A DNA stretch of 64,000 bases from Phymatolithon calcareum (Eukaryota > Rhodophyta > Florideophyceae > Hapalidiales), in NCBI GenBank assembly GCA_977006965.1, contig OZ345363.1, forward strand, positions 1,922,001-1,986,000, written 5' to 3'. The translations under genes were made by a program, and so were the position numbers. Within the stretch, counting starts at the first letter, position 1; each line of letters begins with the position of its first letter. The notes below the pieces were generated by a model. The model worked only from the letters and a program-made list of their open reading frames with translations, ran no database searches and had not been told where the DNA came from. Below are positions 10,861 to 21,401 of the stretch, one piece after another.

Positions 10861-11649
10861 ATGTCGAAGGCAAACACGAATAACCTCCCTCCAAGACGTC
10901 TTTTCGATCTGTTCGGCCGTGGACTCACAGTCTTGTCTGAGGAGTCCATGCAGAACTTCACCACAAAGTTAAACCAAGAGCAGCACCAAGAGCAATTCCG
11001 GACCTCATCTAGTGACATTCGCACACAACACCAGGTAGCACCGTCCATGGACCATGCTTTTCCTCGTTTGGCTATCAGACTGCCCACTCCGTCCAACACC
11101 GGCGCATCTGGTAGTCATATGGGTAGGTCATACTGGAGTATTTTGATGGGCGCAGATGACAACAAGAGCAACAATCCTGTGGAATATCATGCGCCGCAAA
11201 GCACTCGGAATCCGAAGAATGTCTTTCCGCCTTCGGCGAAGAAGTCAAAGATGTCTCTGTCCACAATTCTTGGCGTGGACACCCCAATCGTAAGAAGCAC
11301 AATGTCTTCTGAATCCAAGGTGATCAAGAAAAATAGGAAGTCATCCAAACGCGCATCCAAAGTTCCAACAGTGTTTAATTGCAACCAATGCTTTAGCTCA
11401 TTCAAGCGTAGGTACGATCTCTCGCAGCATTTTGATGCTGTCCATCTCAAACTTCAGCCGTTCAAGTGCCCCGAATGTCCCAAGAGTTTTGCTCACAACG
11501 GGACAATGAAAAAACATGTTCGCACGGTGCATCGAAAGGAGAAGCCGTTCAAGTGTGGGGTTGATGGTTGCGAGAAGCGCTTCAGTGAGAAGGGAAATTT
11601 GAACAAACATATAATGCGGAAGCAGCAAAAGAAGAACAGCGCTAAATGA
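10861..11649 (+). CDS. C2H2 zinc-finger protein
   Basis: 262 residues from the ATG at 10861; the frame is open upstream to an ATG at 10330 (439 residues), but that extension is not protein-like. The N-terminal two thirds are Ser/Asn/Gln-rich and disordered, with a basic patch (KKNRKSSKRASK) just before the fingers, a likely nuclear signal. Finger 1 has C-X2-C-X12-H-X4-H. Finger 2 has the same pattern and is joined by a KPF-type linker typical of DNA-binding arrays. Finger 3 (C-X4-C) keeps only its first His, with Gln/Lys where the second should be. A transcription-factor role is likely; the target is unknown. Confidence 0.75.
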   Translation: MSKANTNNLPPRRLFDLFGRGLTVLSEESMQNFTTKLNQEQHQEQFRTSSSDIRTQHQVAPSMDHAFPRLAIRLPTPSNTGASGSHMGRSYWSILMGADDNKSNNPVEYHAPQSTRNPKNVFPPSAKKSKMSLSTILGVDTPIVRSTMSSESKVIKKNRKSSKRASKVPTVFNCNQCFSSFKRRYDLSQHFDAVHLKLQPFKCPECPKSFAHNGTMKKHVRTVHRKEKPFKCGVDGCEKRFSEKGNLNKHIMRKQQKKNSAK

Positions 11650-12393
11650 CCAAGAAAGAGGGTACGTTTTTTTGTTCTTGCAATCAAAATGACGACGGAA
11701 TCATGGAAAGAGCCAATGTCATTTGGGCACAAATCTACTCCTAATTAACCAGTTTCAAGTGAATCAAGTATTTCTGCGCCGGCCAAAAGCTTTACCGATG
11801 AGGTTTCATCTTACTAGCCCAAGAAAAACACGATACAACGCGGTGGTTACTTCAGCCCATGCAGTAAAGTTATCATCTTGGCTCACGCATCTTTTTCCTC
11901 CGAATAGAATAGCGGAAAACGTTCGTCAACCTTGATCTTCAGCCAAGCCATCTCCGCATGTTTCACCTTACGAATTTCAAGGAGCTCACATCTCCTGTTC
12001 TGAGCACCACCTATAACATGACTCTCGGCCGTTTGTGGCCACCCATGCGCATGGTACATTACTTCGAATTCGTCACATTCTTTCGACTCGGTTTCAAAGC
12101 TCCTACCGAGCCTCAGAAAAACAAAATAATGTCGAAGGGATCGGTCGCCCCAAGAAATTTTGGACAGCAACTGTTTTCAATCTGCTTACACCATTTCCTG
12201 TGGATGAACACAACCTCGCAAACATTTGGCTGCAGGGGTCAACACTGTACATTAGTGGCTATAGTCGTTGCTTTCTTTGCAATTTTTACTCTGCGACAGC
12301 TGTCCTTTTGTTGGGAGTCTCTTAGTTTCTTGCACTCGGGATCAGCCTTTGTGTTTCGACAGCACTGGGTCGTCTTGAGTTGATCGAATTGTT
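11650..12393. other. no gene seen
   Basis: Overlapping ORFs at 11958-12383 and 12035-12325 have no recognisable content. The region probably holds the 3' UTR of the zinc-finger gene. Confidence 0.45.
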
Positions 12394-12442
12394 TTTTTGA
12401 ATTTGGAATTTATTAAACGCCCTCAGAAGCACTGATGAGATG
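12394..12442 (-). mobile_element. truncated retroposon (family E) with target-site duplication
   Basis: A 49-bp insert bounded by direct repeats GATCGAATTGTT (12382-12393 and 12443-12454). Read on the minus strand it ends CTGAGGGCGTTTAATAAAT followed by an A-rich TTCAAAAA tail. It matches the insert at 47832-47934. Confidence 0.78.
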
Positions 12443-12477
12443 GATCGAATTGTTGTCTCAATCGTCTCTTAATTCAT

Positions 12478-12559
12478 TAGTTCATTTTGCTTTTTCCTTA
12501 GCAGGGATAGTAGCGTTTTGAGGTCCTAAGTTTCATCCAATCTATTCTATCATTAGCGA
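12478..12559. repeat. dispersed repeat, copy 1
   Basis: About 80 bp sharing TTCATTTTGC, GGCCTAAGTTTC-like and CTATCCTTAGCGA-like blocks with 13569-13650. Family unknown; possibly the 3' end of a retroelement. Confidence 0.55.
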
Positions 12560-12757
12560 GCTGGACTGCGGCTAGCACGTCTTGGACTGGTACGTCGCCA
12601 AAGATTGATTCTGCCATTGGGCCGAGAACTTATTGGTTCCCGAGAACCTTCTCTACCTTCTGCACGTCTCTTGTGGCGGATCCCCTCGCAGCAAGCGAGA
12701 AGATCATGTGCCGGGCACCAAGCGTCTCTAACTACGTCGCTGACAATAGATGATTCG

Positions 12758-13000
12758 GAATATTCGTTAGCTTTATTTTAGAAGCGCCCAAGACCTCACA
12801 ATCAGTGATTAACAGGGCTGATTCTCAAAATTCTCACCACTAAGTATGTATTCAGCCTTCTTTGATGCTAATTTTTCTTGCAGGTAGGGCTCCTGTCACT
12901 CTCTTACATTCGTATTCAATCTCCTTTGTATTTTCATAGTGACGAGGTGCCCTGTAAAGCCATAACCTCGAATAGGGCACTGACTCCAAAGTACGTATGT
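12758..13000 (-). mobile_element. LINE-A 3' fragment
   Basis: On the minus strand the translation contains EIEYECKRVTGALPARK, matching the ORF end of the LINE-A copy at 48850-50074 (EIEFECKRLTGALVGRE). It is followed by the family 3' UTR with AAATAAAG-like sequence. Both ends are degraded and no duplication is seen. Confidence 0.65.
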
Positions 13001-14305
13001 AGTACAGATTTTCTTCATTGAGAAGGTCGATTAAACAATTGCAGGTACTCCTTTCATGTAAGAAAACGTCACCAGGAAAATTTGGTATAGTGATGATGAG
13101 TTTCTCTTCCTTGCGGCCCAGCACCGCAATTTTTGCGTCTTAGCTTGGTTGTGTCCCTTTACATTCTGATGCTTCTGGGTAGCGCTATTATTATCTTCAG
13201 GAGCACGCCTTTTCCTTTCTAATTGTAAAGTGCAGTGCCATGTTCTGAGGACACGTTCTTTGCAACTACATGGGTGAAGTGCACGGAATTTAACCGTGTC
13301 TAACCAAGTGCACGGTATCCGTGCTTTACTACAGCACAGTTTAAGTAACTGGCCACACCCAGGAATACCGCGATGTTCGAGTATTCGGCAATACGAATAA
13401 GTACGATTTATATCATCCATCAGCAATCATGTGTATATTGCTCACGTATCTATTACACTTGAACCAAGAGAACTCTGAGAGTCAGCAATACCATTACCGT
13501 GTTGATTCCCCTTAGCTCAAGGCAATCGGGCCACCATTTAAGTCAAGGACGTTTCTGAGTATTTCAATCATTCATTTTGCCTTTTCCACTAGTGTGGCTA
13601 GCAGCGATTCGAGGGCCTAAGTTTCTTCCCTTCTATCCTATCCTTAGCGATTATTGAGTGTTATTTACCTTGAAGTATACACTAACAAAACCACACTTAA
13701 TCTCAGATTTGACAGACGATGGTCAAATTTGACTAGCAGAAGGCGACTTCAACGGGCAGAAGTATCATGCTGTCGCCGTGGGTTTATTCAACATATCTGT
13801 AAAAAACAAAAAACAGTACTGGAGTTCCAATCTGTTTAGGTCGGCGCGTTGAAGTCGGAACACTTGCTCTGGTTATGGATCCAATTTGAAATGATATTGA
13901 GACCTTCTTTACTGTCCACTAAGGAGGAAGAATTGAAAGTGATACATGTGGCACATTGGCGTTGCAGAAGAACAAATCGAAGAAGTGATATGTAGCGCGT
14001 CGTAACAAAGAGAAAAAGGTGCAGTGAGTACAGGGAACACAAGAAATTCTCCAAAGAATGCGGTGAGTTCAGTGCATGCTTGGCGCCAAGAAAGGTTGAG
14101 GACCTGGGTATTATTAAAATAAGCTGATTACAATGATAGATGAAGAGGCGCATCAGATAGGCAAAAAATACACGGCATCGAAAAGGCGCGACGTAACGAA
14201 AAATGTTCGGGAACGGGCGCAGGGCAGTGGAGATGAAACTTGTTGAGCTCAACTGGCGAAACGCAGCGTTGGAGCGGCCCATCGCCTTGGGTGGTAGAAT
14301 GCTCT
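13001..14305. other. no gene seen
   Basis: Holds the second dispersed repeat. The 189-residue minus-strand ORF at 13836-14405 looks like 3' flanking sequence of the next gene rather than coding sequence. Confidence 0.4.
13569..13650. repeat. dispersed repeat, copy 2
   Basis: Second copy of the repeat at 12478-12559, same orientation. Confidence 0.55.
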
Positions 14306-14761
14306 TCACACCAGTAGCATCAGTGGAGGTGCAATGACGAGAGCCAGCGTAATAAAAAATAGCGCAACACGTGATGCGAAAAATGTGCGCATTCGCTGCA
14401 GCCAATGTGGATTTTTTTCGGGCTCCGATTCCACTTTCCGCTTTCGGCTCATCTCATCCTCAACAAATTGCACGAGAAGCGCGCGCAAAGCTGGTTGCGG
14501 AATCTTTGCCGGATTGGGACGGTGTGCAACACGGGAGAGCCCGAACAAAGCTATTGGGGCGACGCGGCTTCTCTGTGAAGCAACATGCCGTGCTCGCCGT
14601 ATGACGGGGGCACCGAATAGCACGAAGCAGGGAACCGGGACATGATACATTTTACGCGAGCCGAGTGTTTCTGGAGTAGATGTGGAGGTGACAATAGCTG
14701 CGGCGGCAATGCTTCGACGGAGAGGTTGCGCGGGATATGAACAGCGCGCAAAATGTGGCAA
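14306..14761 (-). CDS. hypothetical tail-anchored or organellar membrane protein
   Basis: 151 residues, GC-richer than its surroundings. The N-terminal 75 residues are rich in Arg/Ser/Ala/Pro with few acidic residues, as in an organelle targeting peptide. A charged stretch (VEDEMSRKRKVESEPEK) follows. The last 20 residues form one hydrophobic helix (VALFFITLALVIAPP). A single C-terminal membrane anchor is the visible feature; no family is recognised. The plus-strand ORFs over the same DNA look like shadows. Confidence 0.45.
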   Translation of the reverse strand: MPHFARCSYPAQPLRRSIAAAAIVTSTSTPETLGSRKMYHVPVPCFVLFGAPVIRRARHVASQRSRVAPIALFGLSRVAHRPNPAKIPQPALRALLVQFVEDEMSRKRKVESEPEKNPHWLQRMRTFFASRVALFFITLALVIAPPLMLLV

Positions 14762-16012
14762 GGCGACGCAGCAGATTTACTTGGAATTCGATGGGTCGAT
14801 GAGACTTATCGAAGAACCGCGTGGTAAAGAGGGTGCAGTGAGGTTCTGGGGATAGCTAGGACAAGAGCTTTCACAAGGCGATGGCAACGGATTCGGAATG
14901 ACGGTAAGGGTGTGGGAGCAATGGAATGCAGGTGGCGGGGGGAGATAACTTCGGATCGCGAGGGGTCGCAAAAAACGTGACGATTGGGCAGGGCGAATTT
15001 GGGAGGCATTTCATTGCCACGCGCGTTTTGATACACGTACACTGCGCTAGAGCATTCAGCCATTTGGCACTCCCGATTGGTCCTCCGTCCGGAAGCAATC
15101 TTACACTTGAGCAGCGAGTACACGTGGTTCGTCCAAATATATGCCCACAGGCAACCGTGTTGTACTGTACACCCAAACGGGACAATTGAGGAGGGCAGAG
15201 GCTAAGCGAGTACCGCGTTTCCAAACAGACACCGCTCTTCATGGCGACATTGCGCAATCACAGACAAGGGGAATTTAACCTGCAAGAATTAATAACGTAT
15301 CCGCTCTAAGAGTAACAGTCACTTTTGATAAAGAGTGTCTTCCTATCGGCTCTAGCGATCGAAGTTCGCTCAATCTTCAGAAATTCAACCCTTGTTGGAG
15401 TGTGAAAGGCTGAGATGATGGATACATGAGAGAGACAGATGGGAACGATTTCCCACTCTGAAATAATTCACAGGAGCGTTGGAACACGGGACCGTCATTA
15501 ATATTCGACAGAATCGCTGGATGCTCTACACAGATGGTCGTACTCTTGCGCAACATTTCCAGATTCACAAGACCACTGCCAAAAATACCACAACACGCTT
15601 CCAGTGGCAATTTTTTCATTCACGTAGTTCATGAGGCTAGAGTTGGGGGCTTTTCTGTCGTCTGATGCGTTTGAAGGACTTCCAAGAATAAGGCTGCCAG
15701 CAAAAACGTGGCTCAGGTGGAGAGACACAGAGCGCGCAATAAAAAAGCAGACAATGGACTGAGACTATTATATTATCGTTGCTCGACACCCAGACAAAGG
15801 ATTTCTTGAAAATTGCTCTCCAGCTCGATGTCATGACTGGAAGGACGCCATGCAGAATTTTCATCAGCGCATGTAACACGCTCGAGGTCCCAAAGAAAGC
15901 TAGAAAACTTGTATAGTGGCAAAAAATACCAATATGCTGCCCTATTTGGCGGAATTTAACCCTCTTTTACACATAATAAACAATTTTCCTTAACCCCCTC
16001 GTAATTACAGCG
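14762..16012. other. no gene seen
   Basis: Several short minus-strand ORFs (14871-15257, 15377-15619 and others) without domains or signals. Confidence 0.4.
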
Positions 16013-16237
16013 TGTCACAGGACAGGGGAGTAACTTTCCCCCTCGAGGTCCCGAAGGAGACCAGAGGTGGGTTTTTGTAGTCCACTGAGTCGTGTTACAC
16101 CAACAAGAAAAGAAAACCCCTTCAGGACAGAATCTAGCCAAAACCCCTTGGCCTTAGGAAAGTTGCCCCGAGCGTCTGCAGATGCGTTGGTAACTTTTAA
16201 ATAAAAATCTACCTTTCTTCTTCTTCTTAACCCCCTC
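16013..16237 (-). repeat. dispersed repeat R1, copy 1
   Basis: About 225 bp repeated in inverted orientation at 22753-22972 and, more diverged, at 53707-53880. Shared blocks include the complements of ACCAACGCATCTGC, ACGCTTAGGGCAACTTTCC, CCACCTCTGGTCTCC and CTGTGGCACGCTGTG. The end near 16210 is AT-rich with AAATAAAAATC, like a retroelement 3' end. Strands are assigned relative to 22753-22972 taken as plus. Confidence 0.7.
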
Positions 16238-18655
16238 GTACTGCTACAATTGAGGTTTATTGGGACACAGTAAAATAATCCTTTTGCGAGGCCCACGCGC
16301 ATCAAAACACGTCATAGAGTATTTCCTGTCCTTCCCCATGTGTATGCGCTCCTACTGAACAAGTTTGGAGCGAGTTCGCGCAAGGTACGCGAAGCTACAA
16401 GCAAAGCCGCGATTTTCGTGTCCAAATATACCTATTCGTTCAGATGATGTAGACAGTTAGCAGTTGCGCGTTCGGATATTATTTCAAGGTGGATGTCTTC
16501 TTAAGCACAGTACCTGGACCGTTTTTTTCGTTTTCAAAAAATCGGCTGAAAAAAAAGATACGGGCAGTTCTACATCGAGCAAAACATTCGAATTTGGCCC
16601 CTAAACTGAGCTTTTCGGCCTGCGTGTCCTTTGCGCTTCATCTGTGTACCTAATGAGCTACGATTTGACTATAAGTCATTGCGGCCTGGATGGGAAATGC
16701 GTTTTCATGATGAGAGGAGCTTTGGCAGACCACGAGAGAGCCATGTATGCTCTTAGTGCCTTCAAAACAGAGCATTTACGATCGGTCGCCATGCAGATAG
16801 GAATGTATATCATGAAGGCAGTCGCAGATGGAGGAATGGGAGGATCAATTAAGGACTTTGTTTTGCTCTTGACACTTCTCAACCCAGAAAAAACTAGAGT
16901 CGTATAATGGAGCAGAGGAATACGTATCGCAGAAGGTGGTCTGGAGAGAGAGCTCCATGAATTCGACTGGAAGGTACAGTTCTGATGTGTACCGCTGTCA
17001 TTGGCGGTATATACTAGCTCGTCGCATGGGTTTTTCTCGCCGTGTAGATGAAGGATCGCGCAACGGGATATCACCGGAGATCAATAGTGCTCTACGAGCG
17101 TACAGCTGGCAAGATTCCAGCTTCCATGAGTCTTAGATAGTGGACAATGCGATACTGCGCACTCTTGACAAATCAGAGATAGAAACAATTCCATAGTCTG
17201 GGTCTTTATTGGTGTCTAATGCCTTTCCTCCGCGGCATGTAGGCTATAGCAGCTTCCCAAATCCCCGAAACATAAAGGTATTCTACAATCAAGGCATGCG
17301 TACCGTGCTCTGCATCTACATCCAGGAAATGAACAATAGGGCCGCACGGGTAATCCATCAACGTCATCAGCGGACGTCCAATCCGAGAACTTGATGATGT
17401 CAAAATGTATGCGCTCTCTGTGATTCTGATGGTAAAGCTTCTAAACTGCTTCCTTCCTGTGTACGTCACGCTCTACAGTATAGATCCTACAAAACTTACT
17501 CATGCTCTGAAAAACTGCACACATAACATTCCTGAGACCCTAATGGTACGACGAACGTAGATTAAAATGGTTCTGGGGCTCAGTAACAGCGATCAATACC
17601 CCGAAAGGTGGATTTTAAGACCCGAAATGGACTATCATTGAATTATTTTAACAATAAAATCTGCAAAAAGCATCCACAAAATAAGAATGACCCAAACAGG
17701 ACAGATTTGTCCAGAAATGGATGTGCAGTACGAGAGGGTTAACGCGAAACTCGCTCAGATCACTGCGCAGACGATGAGGAATCGCGTGGTACATTTTTAT
17801 ATTTTTCCTCAAAACAATGAAGTTTATAGCTCCAGAAAGTTCCTCGCGCGAAAGGTGTGTTCGCTCCCAAAGTCGGTTTTAAACCAACAGGCAAGCATGA
17901 TAAGACAGCGTGCCGTGGTATAGGATGCCACAGGAGCTGGCTGTTCAAAGTCTTGTAATAGAATAAGGGCAGGCGTTTGTCATCCACAGAACATTAGTGG
18001 TCACGGTAAACACTTCATTTCTATACCGACGTTGATAAATAAGGCGCGTCCACCCATGCTTCCGACTTAAGTAGACACGTTGTGAATTCTTTACGCATAA
18101 GAAAAAACAGTCCAGACACGGACATCTGATTGATGAGAGAGCAAATCTGATGGACTGATTCAATTCTTTGTGTATCCGCGCTGACACTTGTGTTGTGTCT
18201 TGGTATTCTTTGTGAGGCAAAACTCTTCACCTAATGGTGTTCCTTTTGCTTGCCTGACTCCTTTCTTCTTCAGAGGTTAGGCTCCTTTTTATACTAAACC
18301 TATTGAATCATCTATGTGGATAGTTTCCACGTAATTCTATCATTATTGAGTGTTCAAGTTGAATTAACCATACATGGTTTAATCATGTAGCCCATCAACT
18401 CTCGATTTGAGTCTCCTTGCAATATTTCGTGTCGACCCAGTTTTGACACTTAAGATGAGTAATTTCTCAATTATTTGAAGGACCAGCTCCAACAAAATCT
18501 GTTACAGTTACTAACGAAGCTGACTTCGAAGGCAATATAAATTGCCACCCTAGTGGATGTCGCAGTAGTCAGTTGATACTTTATAATCGTAGTGCCCAAG
18601 AGATCATTGTTAACTCTATCGAAATCAACCGATCAAAACGTCCACTGAAACCTCA
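16238..18655. other. 2.4 kb without a convincing gene
   Basis: Small ORFs at 16644-16907 (plus, 87 aa) and 17206-17469 (minus, 87 aa) could be gene fragments but have no recognisable motifs. No RNA gene or element ends were recognised. Confidence 0.4.
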
Positions 18656-19567
18656 CTATATCATTTCTTGCGGAGGCGTGTGCGCCATCATCTGTGGGAA
18701 GTACGAGTCATATGACCCAGTGTAGTGGACGGGGCTATTTCGATTCGGTCCTCCAAAATTACCGTGCCTCTTGATAACCACCAGCCTTGCTCCGACAGCG
18801 GGTGGACTCCGAAAAGGGTACTGAAAATGCCATTGAAATCTCCATCGGAAATGCCCATTGTTTGCACAGCCTCGTGGGCATTTGACCCCTAGCCAAACGC
18901 AAAACCAGCAGTTTTGTTTCGCGGGCGCAGTCGATAATTGTTGCTCAAAACATGGAGGTGCAGATGGACAGGGCATTGAAGGCACTGGGGAATACGACGG
19001 GCATAATCCATTGGAGACGCATTCTTTCCTCAAATGCTTGTAAGTCGGTTCTCTTTTGCAAGGTGGCCTAGTCGGGCTTACAATTACGCCCGGGTTGCGC
19101 TTCAAAGAAGGGCGAAACAGAAGGCCCTTTGATTTGATTGACTTCTGGACAAAGGCGACGTGTACTAATGCGTGCAAATGCACTTTCCGATTGCGACGAG
19201 CTCGTCGCATCTGATGGCGCATTCTTCTACATTGAAACAAGCACCGCCGAATTAGATATAATAAGTTCCAACTCTTAGGACGGATGCTGCAGGCGCGGAC
19301 CTGTAAAGCTTGTGAGAGAACCAGCTCATAGCAGAAATCGTCGCAATTTCCGCCGGTGTAGACGGAGCAGGCATAGAAGTTCTTCTCGTCATTGCGACAA
19401 ACGTTAGTATGAACGAGTGCGATCTCCTCGCGGAGCTGACACGAGGTTGGGATGTCCGCGTATTCCAAAGAACTACCTTGAACGACTTGAAGGGCACAAA
19501 AGATGAGAAGGAAAAAAAAGCTGGCAACCTGCATTGGGCAGGTTCCCCGCATCCGGCTTGCTATCAA
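18656..19567 (-). CDS. secreted Cys/Arg-rich protein, paralogue 1
   Basis: 303 residues; Met12 (19534) is an equally good start and places a clean signal peptide (FFFLLIFCALQVVQG) first. The mature part has ADIPTSCQ, then FYACSVYTGGNCDDFCYEL, a basic block with RRCLFQCRRMRHQMRRARR, then KSIKSKGLLFRP. A Pro/Ser/Cys linker precedes the terminal motif KQNCWFCVWLGVKCP...GHFRWRFQWHF. Function is unknown; regular cysteines and a signal peptide suggest a disulphide-bonded extracellular or wall protein. All three paralogues end at or one residue after FQW-x-(F/Y). Here the stop is replaced by CAG and translation runs on about 55 residues. Tandem with paralogue 2 on the same strand, 1.1 kb apart. Confidence 0.7.
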   Translation of the reverse strand: MIASRMRGTCPMQVASFFFLLIFCALQVVQGSSLEYADIPTSCQLREEIALVHTNVCRNDEKNFYACSVYTGGNCDDFCYELVLSQALQVRACSIRPKSWNLLYLIRRCLFQCRRMRHQMRRARRNRKVHLHALVHVAFVQKSIKSKGLLFRPSLKRNPGVIVSPTRPPCKREPTYKHLRKECVSNGLCPSYSPVPSMPCPSAPPCFEQQLSTAPAKQNCWFCVWLGVKCPRGCANNGHFRWRFQWHFQYPFRSPPAVGARLVVIKRHGNFGGPNRNSPVHYTGSYDSYFPQMMAHTPPQEMI

Positions 19568-20645
19568 GGTGTGTATTGCTGATCTTGCGAGAAGCGTGAT
19601 ATCGCGATGTGTGGGCAGGCTCTTAAGAGCTGGCGTGGAGACCGGAAGAAAAGGTTAATTCAGCCACTTAGAACGACGTGAATTGGATTGATTGAGTCAT
19701 TTCTGCTTGATATGGATCCTCCTTTTTCTCCTGTTTCCATTTAATGATGCAGTTTTATATGCCTTGTTGGCAAACACGTTGCTTGTCCAATGCTCTTCTA
19801 TAAGGGTAGACTAGGAAGGAGAATCGATGTTTGGCGATCGGCGAAATTAACCGTAATTTTGTACAGTGTCGTACGTACTATTGGATGAGGCTCCGTCTAT
19901 ACCGCTTATGCCCATTCCCGTGCCCGAATTGTAGAGCTATCACTGTCAGGTCTTGCAGCTACTGCAATAAGTGCGTGCGAGTTAGTGACCAAATTGGGCG
20001 AGCTCGTGGCACCTCCCTTCCTGTGATTATTTGAAATATTTCTACTGTCGGATCTGTCCTTTTTCAAGAGATGACACTTGCGGGTGGCCTCCTGACGTGG
20101 TCGATCTAGAGAATCTCCCCTAAGTCGTGCGTTGCCAGTGTCTTTCTTAGCCCTTCGTTTCGCCGTCGACAGAGCTCACCCAACGAGAGACAACTACACT
20201 GCGATTTCGGATTGCCAGTGAGATGGCAAAGTATTTTAAATGATTTATGTATTTTAGTGGGATCTACATTGTCACTTAGTGGTAACAAAACACCGAAATC
20301 CCTCCAAAGAAAAGCAGAAGGGCGTTCTAAACATCGGGAAATGCAACTCCTAACCTGTTCGAAGTGGTGTTCGTCACAGCAGTGTCACTAAAAGTGTGCT
20401 GGCTGACTGGCAAATCAAGTGCTGATAAATGATCTTGAGCAAATATGTCAAACGACATGATAAAGAAAAATGACAATTTTAACAGATGGAAATGCTGTGC
20501 CTCGGGCTGATAGCCTCGGAGCTCTGCTCTGTTGTCGTCGACTTCCGGATGTAAGGGCTTCTAGAACAGAAACGTATTTCCACCTTTTGCAGATTCGGAC
20601 AGTCATCATCAGACATCTGCACACCATGGAATCGACGGAACGACA
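19568..20645. other. spacer between tandem secreted-protein genes
   Basis: No gene recognised. The 5' side should hold the promoter of paralogue 1. A 67-residue ORF at 19831-20034 has a CXXC-like pattern but no support. Confidence 0.4.
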
Positions 20646-21401
20646 CTAGAATCGCCACTGGAATCTCCACCGGAATGACCCATCGTTTGCACAGTCTGGT
20701 GGGCATTTGACCCCCAGCCATGCACAAAACCAGCAGTTTTGTTTCGCGGCAACCTTCTGAGGAGATGTTTGAATACATGGACGTGCAGTTGGGCAGGGTT
20801 TTGAAGGTCCGGGGGAATGCGAAGTGCATGGTCCATTCGAGGCGCATGCTTTCTTGGCAGTCTTAGAAGTAAGTTCTCTTTTGCATGGAGGCTTAGTCGG
20901 GCATGCGGCTCTGCCCGGAATGCGCCTCATCACAGGAAGAAAGAGGAGACTCTTCGACTTGATTGACTTCTTTACGAAGGCGACGTGCACCAATGCGTGG
21001 ACACGCGCTTTCCGCTTGCGAAGAGCCCGACGCATCTGATGGCGTGTTCTTCTACATTGAAACAAGCAGCGCCGAATTAGATATACCAAGGTCCAGCTCT
21101 TGGGACGGATGCTGCAGGCGCGGACCTGTAAAGCTTGCGAGAGCACCAGCTCATAGCAGAAATCGGCACACTTGCCGCCCTTGTATACGGAGCATGCACG
21201 GAAGTACTTTTCGTCATTGTGACAAACGTTTGTGTCAACGAGAGAGATCGCCTTTCGGGGTTGGCACAAGGATGGGACGTCTGCGTAGTCTAAAGAACTT
21301 CCCTGAACGACTTGAAGGGCACAACAGATGAGAAGGAACAAGGGTGCAACGAACGGCATTGCGAAGGCTCTCTGTGTCGGGATAGCTATATGGACTCGCA
21401 T
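20646..21401 (-). CDS. secreted Cys/Arg-rich protein, paralogue 2
   Basis: 251 residues. Met15 gives the simplest signal peptide (FVAPLFLLICCALQVVQG). It has the same architecture as paralogue 1: ADVPSLCQ, FRACSVYKGGKCADFCYEL, RRCLFQCRRTRHQMRRALRK, KSIKSKSLLFLP, a Pro-rich linker and KQNCWFCAWLGVKCPPDC...FRWRFQWRF. It stops at the family position. About two thirds of residues match paralogue 1, and the DNA around the 5' half is very similar, so this is a fairly recent tandem duplication. Function unknown. Confidence 0.72.
   Translation of the reverse strand: MRVHIAIPTQRAFAMPFVAPLFLLICCALQVVQGSSLDYADVPSLCQPRKAISLVDTNVCHNDEKYFRACSVYKGGKCADFCYELVLSQALQVRACSIRPKSWTLVYLIRRCLFQCRRTRHQMRRALRKRKARVHALVHVAFVKKSIKSKSLLFLPVMRRIPGRAACPTKPPCKRELTSKTAKKACASNGPCTSHSPGPSKPCPTARPCIQTSPQKVAAKQNCWFCAWLGVKCPPDCANDGSFRWRFQWRF

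Noticed and set aside
13836-14405. 189-aa minus-strand ORF
   Set aside because: Overlaps and follows the candidate gene at 14306-14761 in another frame; composition is not protein-like, so 3' UTR is more likely.
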